From NCBI GenBank assembly GCA_963556195.1, contig OY744528.1, forward strand, positions 54,256,060 to 54,320,059: DNA of 64,000 bases, given 5' to 3'. Positions 32,061 through 42,835 of the stretch are shown in pieces (the stretch's first letter is position 1; every line of letters begins with the position of its first letter). The stretch is from Sepiola atlantica (Eukaryota; Mollusca; Cephalopoda; Sepiida; Sepiolidae). A model generated the notes under the pieces. The model saw nothing but the letters and a program-made list of their open reading frames with translations, had not been told where the DNA came from and ran no database searches. A program made the position numbers and the translations under genes.

Positions 32061-34789
32061 ACCCAAAGTTCAAAAGTTTTGAAAAATTGCGCTAAAAAAC
32101 AGCGAATTTGAAAACACCCGGAAGACGACGTCACGTGTGTTGTCGGCTATCTTGCTATTTTGACATGTAAAAAAGCATTTAATAATATTTAAAAAGAGAA
32201 AAAAATGAACCAGGTAGGTCATAAAGTAACTCAGAGTCGTATGTTTTTCAGGAGTGCCCTTTTATTGGCTATGGTATTTTTTTTTTTTACCTCTTTTTCG
32301 TTCTAAATTCGTTATAATTTCGTTATAAATGCCCCCATTTTGTATTTCGTTCGATAGGGACCTCCAATCGCAGCCACAGAATCGCTGACGTCACCGGTTT
32401 CTGCTTTCTTTAAGAAATTCATACATTCGCGTTCCATGTAGTGTTTTTTTTAAAAAAAGTTATACTTATAGGAAGTTGTTTTAAAGTAAAATAGTTTATT
32501 TAAAGATTTAATTATCTATTTGGGAAAGAAACCCTTCTTTATCTTTCGATACAAGTACGAAATTTTCTTTTTCTACGGCTGGATGTCTTGTTTACACAAA
32601 AAATTAGCATTATCATGTGCGACATTGCGAGATGTTATGTACCTATGGATGTCCAAAAGTAATAGAATTAATTACTTTCATTATGTTGTAGACAAAATTA
32701 ACCGTTTTTTTTTACATTTTCCTTGAGTTGCACATTTTTTAGACAGATTATTACTTCTTTTTTTTATTGCAATTGCGTAAATAACTTACCTGCTTAAACT
32801 AGTATTTACTTTTGTTTAAGGAAAGAATATTAAAATGGATAATTTTAGGATTTTATTTTTACAAATACTATATTTATTGAGGTACTGATATCGATCCTGA
32901 ACCAGTTTTCGTGAGGTTCGACTCGGAAGTGTTCGGCTGTCCTACGCAAACACCCGAGTGTTGACGAGCCGAATGGTACCGGACGACAATTTTGATACAT
33001 AAATATAAATGTCAGCCATCTTTCTTTTTCTCGCCGAAACGGAAGAGTGGATACGGCATCTTTAGAACCAAAAAACAACCCTTTAAAATAAGTTAAAAAC
33101 AAATAAACTTATCCAGGTAGGTAGTTGAGTAACTCAAGTTAGCTCTCTGGTAACATTTATTTGTTGCACATTTATTTGTTAAGCCCGCTCTCGTTCTGTT
33201 GACAATAGTATAAGATTCCCCAGTCACGTTTAATTTTAAAATACTACTGCAAGTAACGATTTGATCTATTTTGTTTTGTTAGCATTTGACTTAAATTTGG
33301 GTTAAATTTTATATAATAAAAATTAAACTGAAAATGAAAATGGAGAAAGTATTGTGGTTTGTTAATGATTAAAAATATTCGTCCATTGAATAATAAAAAT
33401 TCAAAGTAAAAATAAGTTTTTATTTCGAAATTTCGAAAGAAAATTCTGAATGGATAAACATTTTAATTTGAAAAAAGAAAAATGATAAAAAGTATTAGAA
33501 CTATATAATAATAATAATAAAATAATAATAATAATAATAAATATAATTAATACTTACTTTTGTCAACGTTTTTTTTTTAGAATGAGCTTAGCTCTACAAA
33601 TTAATTAGCGTGCGTCAATTTCACTCTAAAAATGAACCGCGTTAATTACGGCTAGTATTGCGTTCCATTGTTGCGGCAAAACTAGCTACGGCAAAAAAGG
33701 CTTTCTTACTTCTAGCAAATGAAGGACTTTTTTCCAAGTACATATGAGGTCGACGTATACAAAGTTGTATACGACCTCAGATCGTATACAACTTTGGTCT
33801 TTTACGATTCCTAATACTTCGGGCTATATTATATTAAAATATTTTGAAAAATTTAGAACACATATTTTCAAAAATGTTTTAAAACATTTTGACTAACCGA
33901 TAAACTCGATCAAATGAATAAATGTCTCTGAAAATAAAAATTATTTCGTAAAACTTTTTTTTTTGGCATTTCAATAAATCACAGTATATTTTATTGAGAA
34001 AAGGTAAAAAAAAATTTTAAACATAATAATATTGCTTTTATTTCCACTTTTTATTTGTGCATTCACGGACCAGTTTACTAAAATATGTGGACGTAAAATT
34101 TAATAAAATTAATCCAATGTGTTTTTTAAAACACTTTAGTTTTATATAAGAAAAAAAAACCCGCCGGACCTGAATATATTTCGTTCAATATTTCATAAAA
34201 TGAAATAGGGGGGGGGGGGGGGGGGTCACGTAGAAAAAATATTTTCCCTAATATATTTTAGGAAAACAGCATTTTAAAGATAAATTAGTCCTATAGTGAA
34301 TAAGTATTGAAAATTTCGTGAAGATCTTGCCATAACTTGATTTATGCGAGATTTATTAAAAATATGCCTATCAGAGCGCGCAGAAATGCTTATACCTACA
34401 TAATAACGTTATTTTATCACGTAAAAAAAGTAAACAACATTTTAACTTCACATTTTCATGAGTTTCGTATGCTGGAAAAAATTCTAAACAATCATCAGCA
34501 GTTTATTTTATGTATCCTCTTTTGAATGGTAAAAAAGTTTTGTTGATAATTTTAATCTAAATTAAAGTTACATCGTGTTACATATGGGGGGGGGATAAAT
34601 AGTTCACAACCAATGGGAGGTCCCTATCGTTCGAGGTTTGTTTTGAACAAAAAACTCTTTAAAATAAGTTAAAACACAAATAAACTTATCCAGGTTATTA
34701 ACAGAGTAACTTATCTTGCCTTTCGTAATCGTGCCTTTATTTGTTGCCTATTTGTTTGTTTTGTATACTCCTTTTTTTTGTTCTGTTAG
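32061..34789. other. AT-rich region with scattered repeat modules
   Basis: No coding or RNA gene was recognised. Modules repeated inside include AACTTATCCAGGTAGGTAG at 33108 with relatives at 32206 and 34682, and the phrase TCGATAGGGACCTCC at 32352 with an inverted counterpart GGAGGTCCCTATCG at 34617. A partly palindromic cluster with GTATAC steps lies at 33748-33800, an AT-rich (AAT)n run at 33508-33540, and a G-run at 34207-34225. The 32870-33075 part is less AT-rich and CpG-containing but gave no recognisable product. Confidence 0.45.
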
Positions 34790-35110
34790 CGGTCGTTATA
34801 AATGCCCATTTAACGTAAAATGATCCCCTTTCCGGGCCATTCTAACATTTTAGGACAAGGACATTAACTAAAAATGTTACCACTAATCCTGAGTCCGAAT
34901 GGCAAAATCGTAAAACCACACGTAATCGCTTTAAAAAGTAGGAAAAACAACAATGCATAGAATTTATCTCCCATGGCAAAAGAAAATTGGTTAGAATAGC
35001 CCGGAAATGGTGGATCATTTTATGTTAAAATTATTTGCAAAACTGATCCCCCAATCTGCATTCTAACTTAATTGTTGTTTTTTCTTTCTGCGAAAGATTA
35101 GTAATACAAT
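34790..35110. repeat. fold-back element copy (GATCCCC/TTCCGG family)
   Basis: AACGTAAAATGATCCCCTTT-CCGGGCCATTCTAAC (34815-34848) and its inverted form AGAATAGCCCGGAAATGG-GGATCATTTTATG (34996-35028) face each other with CACACGTAATCGCTTTAAAA between. The same halves occur at 30745-31340, 41885-42060 and 45045-46060. Confidence 0.65.
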
Positions 35111-35489
35111 ACATAATTTTTTTCAGGTATCTTTTACAATCGCGAGTCGGGTTCAAAAAAAGTTGTAGAACGTGGTCAAAAAATGAATATGCAACAAATA
35201 AATGCGACGTACGTCGAGACTGGAGATTTTCCTAGTTAGCTATTCCATTTGTTTGTATGTTTACGTAGGATAAATGGATTTTTATTAGACATGAAAAAAA
35301 AAAATTTCTCGGCACATATTTTTACTGAACAAACATGGCGTCGACCGGCTTGTTTTGCGAGCCTCGCTTCGGATTCTCGTTCGACGTGTGTGTGTGTGTT
35401 TTTTTTACGGGAACTCATAATCAAAGCGGCGTTTTTTTGGTTTGCATTTTTGAAATTTAATTTTATGAAACGAACATTTTAACGTTCAT

Positions 35490-35530
35490 TTTGGTTAGGG
35501 TTAGGGCTGGAGTTAGGGTTACGGTAAGGA
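35490..35530. repeat. short interstitial TTAGGG-like run
   Basis: GGTTAGGGTTAGGG followed by degenerate GTTAGGGTTACGG units; fewer than five clean repeats. It resembles telomeric sequence but is too short and degenerate to argue for a telomere fusion. Confidence 0.4.
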
Positions 35531-35631
35531 ATTTTTTAAAGAAACAACAGGAAAAAAAACATTACGGTGTGACGAATGAAAATAATATGTAAATAAAAGC
35601 ACAATGACATGTAAATCAAAAGAAAATGAGG

Positions 35632-36428
35632 CACATGTTCGTCTTTTACCACTGTCCGTTTTTCACAACTTTTTACTGACCATTTTTTTTCTTTTTTCGG
35701 TGTACACTTACCTATCAGGCTGCTAGAGAAATCCGGGGTTTTTGGAAAAATTTTCAAATATTTTACATTTTAGGAGGGGGATCAGTTTCCAATGTTAATG
35801 CAACGTAGACTGATCCCCCTGTTTTTGACCACCGCAATTTAAAAAAAAATCTTTTTCGGTGTACAATTACCTATCATGCCAGTAGAGAAATCCGGGGTTT
35901 TCGGAAAGAAATTTCAAAAATTTTAGATTTTAAGACCGGGGATCAGTTTTCAATGTAAATTCAACGTAGACTGATCCCCCTCTTTTTGACCATCTCAAAT
36001 TTTGAAAATTATTCTTCTACTTACAATTACCTATCATGTCGCGAGAGAATTCCGGGGTTTTTGGTAAAAGACGAACAAGACTGATCCACGTTGAATTTAC
36101 ATTGAAAACTAATTCCCCGTCTTAAAATCTAAATTTTTTGAAATTTCTTTCCAAAAACACCGGAATTCTCTACTGACATGATAGGTAATTGTACACCGAA
36201 AAAGATTTTTTTTTAAATTGAGATGGTCAAAAAGAGGGGGATCAATCTACGTTGAATTAACATTGGAAACTGATCCCCCCTTGTAAAATGTAAAATATTT
36301 GAAAAAAATTCCAAAATCCCCGGATTTCTCTAGCAACCTGATAGGTAAGTGTACACCGAAAAAAGAAAAAAAAATGGTCAGTAAAAAGTTGTGAAAAACG
36401 GACAGTGGTAAAAGACGAACATGTGTCA
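35632..36428. repeat. ~800-bp palindrome with internal direct repeats
   Basis: The left arm starts TGTTCGTCTTTTACCACTGT and the right arm ends ACAGTGGTAAAAGACGAACA; matched positions sum to about 72059 along the whole length, giving a centre near 36030. Within each arm a unit of about 163 bp repeats (TCGGTGTACA-TTACCTATCA, AGAGAAATCCGGGGTTTT, GGGGATCAGTTT...ACTGATCCCC), and the central loop contains part of a third unit. Arms differ by scattered substitutions and a few indels. A transcript would form a very long double-stranded RNA. Minus-strand frames here are by-products. Confidence 0.9.
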
Positions 36429-36889
36429 AAAATGATTTTATTCCTTTTGCTTAAAATGTAGTTTTGTTTTGTTCTTTTGCTTGGCTGAAAAAATGAAAAA
36501 TTGTGCTTTGAATATGAGTCCCAGTAAAAAAAAAAACCCCGACAGAATGAAACCGGAACGAGGCTGCAAAATTTGTAAAAGAAGCCGCCATTTTTTATTC
36601 CAATTTTCGTACGATAAAAATATCGATTTATAAAAAATAGCACTTTTAACGGATAATAATCATTAATAAATGTCATAGGTATGTTGGAAATTTAATTTTA
36701 TCGGCTACGGTAACTTTTATTTGTTGTATATTTGTTTTTTTAGCGTTTTCGTTTGAGGGCTATTGTAAAAGATACCCGAAAATGTTTTTACAGTTATTGA
36801 TATTTGTAATAAAAATTAAATATAAAACGTTTTTTTTTTAATTTTTAAAAATTTATTTATTTTTAGTAAAAATAAATTAATTTTTAAAA

Positions 36890-36978
36890 AATTACATTTT
36901 TTTTTTACGTTGGTGGGCTTTTATCCATGTTTGAATTATTTGAGTGGCTTTTTGTCCGGTAGGCTTTTGTCCTACCAT
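36890..36978 (+). mobile_element. right end of GGACAAAAGCCC element (second copy)
   Basis: TTTTTACGTTGGTGGGCTTT then TATCCATGTTTGAATTATTT, and GTCCGGTAGGCTTTTGTCCT ending at ACCATCG, match 31443-31566. The corresponding left end was not found next to it, so the unit is truncated or the intervening block (31.6-36.9 kb) was inserted into it. Confidence 0.7.
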
Positions 36979-37009
36979 CGTAAAATAAGCCGCCTTGTTT
37001 GTTGTTAGT

Positions 37010-37216
37010 GAGCAGGGCTCAACAAGAATCCCCCTAGTACCCAGCAGTAGCCAACGTACAGGGCTTCACGGAGCCCTAAAAAAAGGAGTGCGCTCCAGGA
37101 GTGCGCTCCAGGAGCACGCTCCTTTTTGCTAGAGCGAAGGAGAAAAGGGCTCATTTTATATTCATGAGCAACTCCATTTGGGACTAAAGAGCATGGTTTT
37201 ATCGCTCCGCGCTCCA
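37010..37216. repeat. GC-richer repeat with GGAGTGCGCTCC units
   Basis: Contains AGGAGTGCGCTCC twice, then AGGAGCACGCTCC (37086-37123), each self-complementary, and ends GCTCCGCGCTCC (37204-37215). The left edge CAGGGCTCAACAAG recalls hAT-type termini, but no matching right end was identified, so the class is left open. Confidence 0.5.
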
Positions 37217-38359
37217 AAATTATTTGATTTTTTTTTTAATCCTTAGTTTTTTATTCAGCAATAAAATGGCAAAGAAAAGCTAAACTCTTTGAGTTATTTT
37301 AAAAATTATATCTCTGGTAAATGTATATGAGATAGGGACAGAGAGATAGAGGGAGGAGAGAAATGGAAAGAGGAAGGGAGAAAGAACGAGAGAGTTACAG
37401 ATAAAAACAACATTTGAACTTTCAGGGTTTTTTATAGACTCAGGTAGACTTTTACATCTACATGTTACATTTTTGAAAGGACAGTTTTCTTAAGGCAGGA
37501 GACAATTTGGCAACAAATGTTTTCAAATGTGCCAGTGAGTCTATAGATGTCTTTGAAGTTATTTTCTTAAAGATTTGAACTTTTTTTGTATTTATGAAAA
37601 GGATGTTTATTGCTGATTGAATAAATAAGCCAATTTTTCTTTTAATTTTAATTGAACTTTTATGCCACATTTTTACTCGTCGTCTTTTTGGCAACATTTT
37701 ATTATTCTTAAATTCACGACTAGTATGTTTTAACCTTTTCATGTTTGTCTTTTAAATTTCGTTAAAACTTGATTTTGTAAATAGAATGCTTAAAGATTGT
37801 TTTTTGTGTGTAATAAAATGTTAAAGCAGTAAAAATATCTTTAGTCTAAGGAAAAAAATATCTTTAGTCCAAGGAAAAAATATCTTTAGTCCAAGGAAAA
37901 AAACAATAAAACCAACATGGCCGCCAGCGATTAAAACCTGGAATTAAAGTTAGATTCTCAACACTTTAAAAAGTAAATGAGAATTTTATTTCAGGACCAA
38001 AAATACAATTAAGACCAACAATCTGTTTCATCCAAAATTTGGGTGAATACCAAGCAAAATGAGCGAAAAAAAACAGCGGACGCTGTTCTACAATTAAACC
38101 GATGTTTAAACTTAATTAAATTAAAGAAAATGTCTTAAATTTTAATTTAAAAAAGCAAATAATTAGTCTTTCTGACTAATTTGTTGTTATTTTAGAACCG
38201 AAAGTAGATTAAAAAATCTATTATCGAATATTAAAATTGTAAACAGTTTGAATTGTTAGAGATTTGAAATATAAACGTTTTCACCTTTTTTTATTCGAAT
38301 TTTTAATTTTAATAAATGTTTTTGCCCGACCTAGGAAAACTTGCTCCAGTTAAATTTTG
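37217..38359. other. AT-rich stretch with one short tandem repeat
   Basis: Three copies of ATATCTTTAGTC-AAGGAAAAA lie at 37835-37905. Nothing else was recognised. Confidence 0.5.
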
Positions 38360-38365
38360 GGGGGA

Positions 38366-38856
38366 GGAAAATTTGACCCGATATTTTTTCAACTCTTGGT
38401 CTTGGCCAGATATTTTGTATGAAATTTTAAGACATTAAATTGATCTCTGAATTGTTTATTGACAAGTTATTGATATTTTTTGACCAACTTATGAAAAAAA
38501 ATTTTTTTATTTAATCCTTAAAAAATTAACTTCATTGGATTTTTTTCGCCCCAAATTGTACATTGAAACAAAAAATGGATAAATCGATTTGTTTGAAAGT
38601 ACTTGCGAGTTTCTCTGTGGTAAATAATAATATACATTATAAAATATAGTTACGTTTTACACAAACCAATATTAAACAACAACACGACGATTAATGTTGC
38701 ACTGGCTGTCTCTCCTCTCCCAGAGAAATGATTTCTTTTAAAAGAAAATAATCACTAATAATGTTTAAAAGTAAAACTTTATTTACTTAAAACAAATCTA
38801 AATTCCCTTCCAAAATAAATATTAAAAATATCAGGTCAAATTTTCCTCCCGGAAAA
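38366..38856. mobile_element. possible small TIR element
   Basis: GGGAGGAAAATTTGACCCGA followed by TATTTTT (38373-38399) is matched inverted by AAAAATATCAGGTCAAATTTTCCTCCC (38826-38852). The interior of about 430 bp is AT-rich with no frame. No clear target duplication was seen. Confidence 0.55.
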
Positions 38857-39195
38857 AATAGGTTGTTAATGTAATGAAAATTAAAATTGTCTTAAAATGC
38901 TTCAGGGATCTATTTCTATTTTATACCACAGGAAACGAAAATTTATGTATAATCCTATGCTTCGTCCGACATGTTCTCCTATAATTCTTAGCTCATCTCA
39001 AAATATTAGCAAAATTTTGTCAAATATTATCTTACGGTCTTACACTTAAAATGACATCTCCACCCCTGCCAACGTATATTACGTTGGCCACGACCCAGCC
39101 CTCGAGCTAAAATTGTCTTCCGAGGCAAATAATCAGAGTGGTCCTATTCAGTTTCAGAGGGTTATTCTTCCAAGCATTACCTTCTCTTTCGGGAA

Positions 39196-39416
39196 ATGGC
39201 AGACAATGAACAGTCTGCTAATTTCTGATTTTTTTCCGACTTCACAAATATGTAAGTAAACCCAAATAAATTGTTTTGGACTAATTTTCTAACTGTATTT
39301 CCTTTAAAATAATTTAAGGTAAATTTGAAATTATTCCAAAATAATTTATTCGGATTTACTTACTCATTTGTGAATTCGAAAATTAGCAGACGGTTCATTG
39401 TCCGCCATTTTGGGTG
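39196..39416. mobile_element. palindromic MITE, copy 1
   Basis: The left arm has AAATGGCAGACAATGAACAG, then TCTGCTAATTT, ACTTCACAAATATGTAAGTA and AACCCAAATAAATTGTTTTG. The right arm is its complement, ending AATTAGCAGACGGTTCATTG-TCCGCCATTT. The whole forms a fold-back of about 220 bp with near-continuous pairing. Confidence 0.85.
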
Positions 39417-39611
39417 CGAAATGACTAAATCGTCACTGCCGGTCACCTAGAGCAACCTTACAAGGGAATGTCGACGGGTCCGATCCAGGATATTTTTAGA
39501 ACGTTCCAGAGTGCCCTGTGGTGGTGTGGGGGGGGGGGGGGGCTGAATTACCCACGTTATAGAAGCGACCTTGTGTCATATTCAGATTTTCCAGTTTGGA
39601 AGTTAATTTGT

Positions 39612-39836
39612 TGTTTCCCAGCCAAAATAGCGGACAATGAATGGTCGGCCATTTTTCCGACCTTACAAATGAGTAAGTAAACCTAAATAAATTGTTTTGG
39701 ACTAATTTCAAATTTACCTTAAATTGGAAAATTAGTTCAAAACAATTTATTTTGGGTTTACTTACTCATTTGTGAGGTTGGAAACATATCAGAAAAATGC
39801 ATCCACTTCATTGTCTGCCATTTTGGCTGGGAAACG
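39612..39836. mobile_element. palindromic MITE, copy 2
   Basis: Same family as 39196-39416: CCCAGCCAAAATAGCGGACA, ATGAATGGTCGGCCATTTTT, TTACAAATGAGTAAGTAAAC, a central CAAATTTACCTTAAATTGG, then the complement ending CATTGTCTGCCATTTTGGCTGGG. Arms of about 100 bp pair with few mismatches. It lies about 200 bp from copy 1 in a region with a G-run (39527-39542). Confidence 0.88.
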
Positions 39837-39989
39837 ACGAATTAACAGGATAAATACTGTCACGTTTAAAGCACAATCATCGAAGCTTTTGGTAAATTTA
39901 TATTTTTGACCCCCCCCCCTACCCCAGAAAAATAAGATATTTTTTCATTCATTGCATATCAAGTGACAGGAAAAATATCTACGAACAAG

Positions 39990-40023
<34 letters not shown>

Positions 40024-40070
40024 ATATATACAAAACTTATAAATGCATTTAAAAAGGATGCGCGGAAATC

Positions 40071-40112
40071 TCTCAAAGGCCCTTTCGACTATCATCTCGT
40101 CAGGAGAAAATC
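40071..40112 (-). ncRNA. candidate hammerhead with self-complementary stem III (PLE 3' end)
   Basis: The minus strand shows stem I TTCTC, core CTGACGA (complement of 40097-40103), stem II GAT/GTC around GATA, GAAA (complement of 40083-40086), then AGGGCCTT and T, then GAGAG pairing with TTCTC (one G.U). AGGGCCTT has no loop for intramolecular stem III but pairs with itself in a dimer (two G.U pairs). Dimeric hammerheads with short stem III are known. Position just downstream of a PLE coding end supports the call. Confidence 0.6.
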
Positions 40113-40276
40113 GATAGTTTTTTAATCAATAATATCGTTGAAAAAAAGAGCAAACGGGGAATTGAATATGCCAAAATTAACGATAGAGCGATTAAAAGAA
40201 GTGAATTTAATGATTTTGTTAAAATAACGATTAAAAGGCACTACGTTAGGAGGGGGGGGGAAAGAAGGGAGGGAGT

Positions 40277-40930
40277 TCAAAGTTCCCCAAAAAGATTTGG
40301 CGATCTGACAAATTCCTTCTGCTGCCACAAGGAAGGTTTGCGAATAGCGATAGAGACAGATTCCAATATTTTCAAATGGTTATTGGAATCTGTTCTATGC
40401 AAGACCTCAAAACGGTCTATTTTATAGCTACTGGCAAAACTTGGGTTTTCAACCAAATGCTGGCCAATAGCAGAGTCCAAAGAATTAGAGGAGGGGTAAC
40501 ACAAGGATCCTACCCTTCCCTGATGTATTTTTGATGGAACGTGCTGGTTTATGCGGGTCTGCAAATGCAAAGAAGTGCGCCCTATATAGCCAGCATCATA
40601 TTGGCATTTAAATTGGTATACAATATTACTATAATTTGTATAGGGCACACTATCCTTGCGAAAGGAAGGAAAAGCAGGTCTAATAGCATAAACTAATCGT
40701 AAGGCAACAGAGTAGAAACAATTGCTAATGCTATCAACAATCTGTTTACCTAGTTTAATACTATTCCCCCCTATCCAAGGTAATTTCAAATAAATGGGGC
40801 ATTTTACAGGCCCAAATATTTGGGGGGATTTAAAGTCAGCAACCTTTTTATTAATGCAATCATTGATAACGTCGTCAGGGTGACCATTATCAATGAATAG
40901 TGCGAACTTAATAGGATCAAGGATATTCAT
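40277..40930 (-). pseudogene. PLE C-terminal RT tail and GIY-YIG endonuclease
   Basis: An open stretch of 217 codons, uninterrupted but lacking the RT. Order: a YLKLPWIGGNSIKLGKQI segment, typical of the region after the PLE RT; a YSVALRLVYAIRPAF segment; then the nuclease with NIVYQFKC (GIY half), AGYIGRTSLHLQTRINQHVP (YIG half with the conserved arginine), a connecting region and ILESVSIAIRKPSLWQQKEF containing the conserved glutamate. The nuclease would nick target DNA. The ATG is internal to the ancestral protein, so it is a remnant even though the frame is open. Confidence 0.88.
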
Positions 40931-41368
40931 GGACAGAGAAACAAAGACACCACAAATATAATATTGATGTTAGTCACATCTTGAAATTGAAAATGTGTTC
41001 TTTATTTGATTACTTATTAAATTTTAGTACAAGTTCATTTTGCAAAGAGACTGTTCTAAAAAACTTGTCACACGTAGAGTGAAGGTCCTTTAATAAATAA
41101 CCAAATAACATTTAGTTTCAAATTAGACATCAAATTGTACTGTTTTCAATGTGATATGTACATTTCCGCCTATTCACATGAAATATTACCATCATTGTAA
41201 CATTAGTCTATAGCCACTTTTGAAAAGATCAGATCAGAGATATATTTAAGCTTTGCTAGCCATCATGTAGATACCCATTAAAACCTCCACAAATTCTTTA
41301 TTAATATAATTCAAAATATAATGAGAACATTTGTTGTGATACTAATCTGCTGATGAAATTATATTAGA
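40931..41368. other. AT-rich stretch, nothing recognised
   Basis: No coding frame or element match was seen. Confidence 0.5.
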
Positions 41369-41405
41369 TGCTAGCGAGTACCCATGGCATGGCGTCGCCC
41401 GGGAT
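41369..41405 (-). mobile_element. Helitron-like 3' terminus (inverted)
   Basis: The minus strand ends CCCGGGCGACGCC...GGGTACTCGCTAG: a GC-rich imperfect hairpin before a terminal CTAG, like 11735-11770. A possible inverted 5' end of the same type is at 55295-55335, but the 14-kb distance makes a single element unlikely. Confidence 0.4.
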
Positions 41406-41879
41406 AAATGTAAATGAATGAAATAAAATGTGTAAACTGTCGACCAGACGCAAATAGGTCACAACAGATAGTTTTAATGTAAAGAAGCAAATGTCACTTT
41501 TGAATTGTGGAAAATCCATGAAAACGTTTACGTTGGAGTGTAAGAAAAATACAAATCGCCACAGTGTAGAAGGATATCTCCTTCAATGACAGCTTCTACA
41601 GAATTTGAACCGAACCAAACCGACTTTTGCCGAACTAAACTTAAAACTTTAATTAGGATTAGTTTAGGGTTATTTTAAACAAACAAAAAAAAGACTGTTT
41701 GGTTCAAATTCTGTAAAAGTACAAAGTTTGTTTTTTTTGTAAATAAATAAAACGTAGAAATATTTTTATATTTTTATTCATAAGTCTTGTTTTTGTTTTG
41801 TTTTTAAGGGAATTGTTATTGCTATTTTACTTTTAATTTAAGTCTATTTAAATAAAAATTATAATTGTGGTAAACTGAC

Positions 41880-42065
41880 ACCTAAAACGCTGGGATTGGC
41901 CGGAAATGTTGGGTCATTTTACGTAAAATTTATGCGCGAAGCTGATTTCCAATAATTTTTTTTTTATTATATTATTTTTATCTATTCTGCCAATTATAGC
42001 AAGGTGTTTACTGTGTACACGTAATCGCCTAAAAAATAGAATCTAATTTTCGAATAAATAAACCA
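41880..42065. repeat. fold-back family arm
   Basis: GGCCGGAAATGTTGGGTCAT, then TTTACGTAAAATTTATGCGC and the outer GTACACGTAATCGCCTAAAA-AATAGAATCT, match the right arm at 45885-46060. The inward partner arm is absent. Confidence 0.6.
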
Positions 42066-42454
42066 GAACAAAGTTAGATGTTGGAAATAAAAAATACTTC
42101 TGGCTGTTAATGGCGAACGATTTAATGTGTAATGTCGATGTGATTGGATGTTTTACAAATTCTGAAACGGTGCAACTTGATTACAGTTCCTTGTGAAGTA
42201 ATTGCTAAACGGTGTTTGAGGAGCGTAAGAGTTATTAATTCAGAGATAAATTAACGTGTTGCCCTCTCAAGTAGTTGGGAGAGGCTTACAGTGCGGAATT
42301 AAAGTAATGTTTCTTATAAAACTAATTTATAGTTTCTTGAAACATGTTCAAAGATATTCGGCGACTAAATTGATGTGTTTCGATGCATTTGATGATTACT
42401 TTTATAGGCTAGTCTAGGGAGGGGAAAAATCAACTCCATTTGAATATTTATGTT

Positions 42455-42835
42455 TCGAAATTCTTTAGATGAGGATTAATAATTTGTATTCTTTGTATTA
42501 TTGAGACTACTGTTCTCATCTTGGATGTTATTCTCACAACGTTTTGGTCGATGTAACCTCCGACCTTCTTCAGGTGCGTCTTGTTGAACTCGGAAATCTT
42601 TATGTCAAACTCGGGAATCTGTATAGAATTTCGAACGGAACCCTGTATTTAATCCACAGGGGTAGTTTGCTCTCGTTCCGTCAGCCATGACTGGGTGGAA
42701 GTCTTAAGTAATTCGCAATTGTATTCTTAATACCGTCCGCCCGTACTGAGGATTGAACTTTCAAACTCCAGAAGACTGTTACTTCGAACCGATTATTACT
42801 TAGCTCTTATATTCGTTGCACCATCGGACGAACTA
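42455..42835 (-). mobile_element. tRNA-derived SINE with hammerhead-type body (family B)
   Basis: On the minus strand, a tRNA-like head (42829-42735) whose ends GTCCG and CGGAC can pair, a B box GTTCAATCC within AAAGTTCAATCCTCAG (complement of 42749-42764), then about 150 bp of linker, the hammerhead-like segment (42584-42528), and a tail with ATTATTAATCCTCATCTAA. A truncated relative is at 21610-21815. A total of about 380 bp is in the size range of composite SINEs. Confidence 0.7.
42528..42584 (-). ncRNA. candidate hammerhead in SINE B (G12 mutated)
   Basis: The minus strand reads CTGAAGA (complement of 42567-42573), then GGTCG, a GAGGTTACAT loop, and CGACC as a perfect five-pair stem II. 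The GAAA core appears as AAAA, with G12 changed; the copy at 21.7 kb retains GAAA. The following ACGT is self-complementary and is followed by T and GTG, which can pair with CAC before the core. Read with the other copy, a family consensus with both cores intact is likely. Confidence 0.55.

Larger units (their letters stand above)
40005..40930 (-). mobile_element. Penelope-like element, 3' fragment
   Basis: The minus strand carries the C-terminal GIY-YIG part of a PLE polyprotein (40930-40277), then about 160 bp of 3' sequence with a hammerhead-like motif (40112-40071), and a (TA)n tract at 39994-40018. The RT part is missing, replaced abruptly at about 40930, so this is a 5'-truncated insertion. 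It belongs to a different PLE lineage from the 3.2-8.2 kb element. Confidence 0.85.

Noticed and set aside
31617..32134. Glycine- and phenylalanine-rich minus-strand frames
   Set aside because: By-products of the GC-rich tandem block with C runs; frames change within units and no domain is present.
32845..33102. Minus-strand 85-codon frame in a less AT-rich patch
   Set aside because: No recognisable motif, no splice context, and the flanks are repeat modules; composition alone is not enough to call a gene.
35490..35530. Telomere or telomere-fusion site
   Set aside because: Only a few TTAGGG-like units, interrupted and degenerate; common by chance in G-rich patches.
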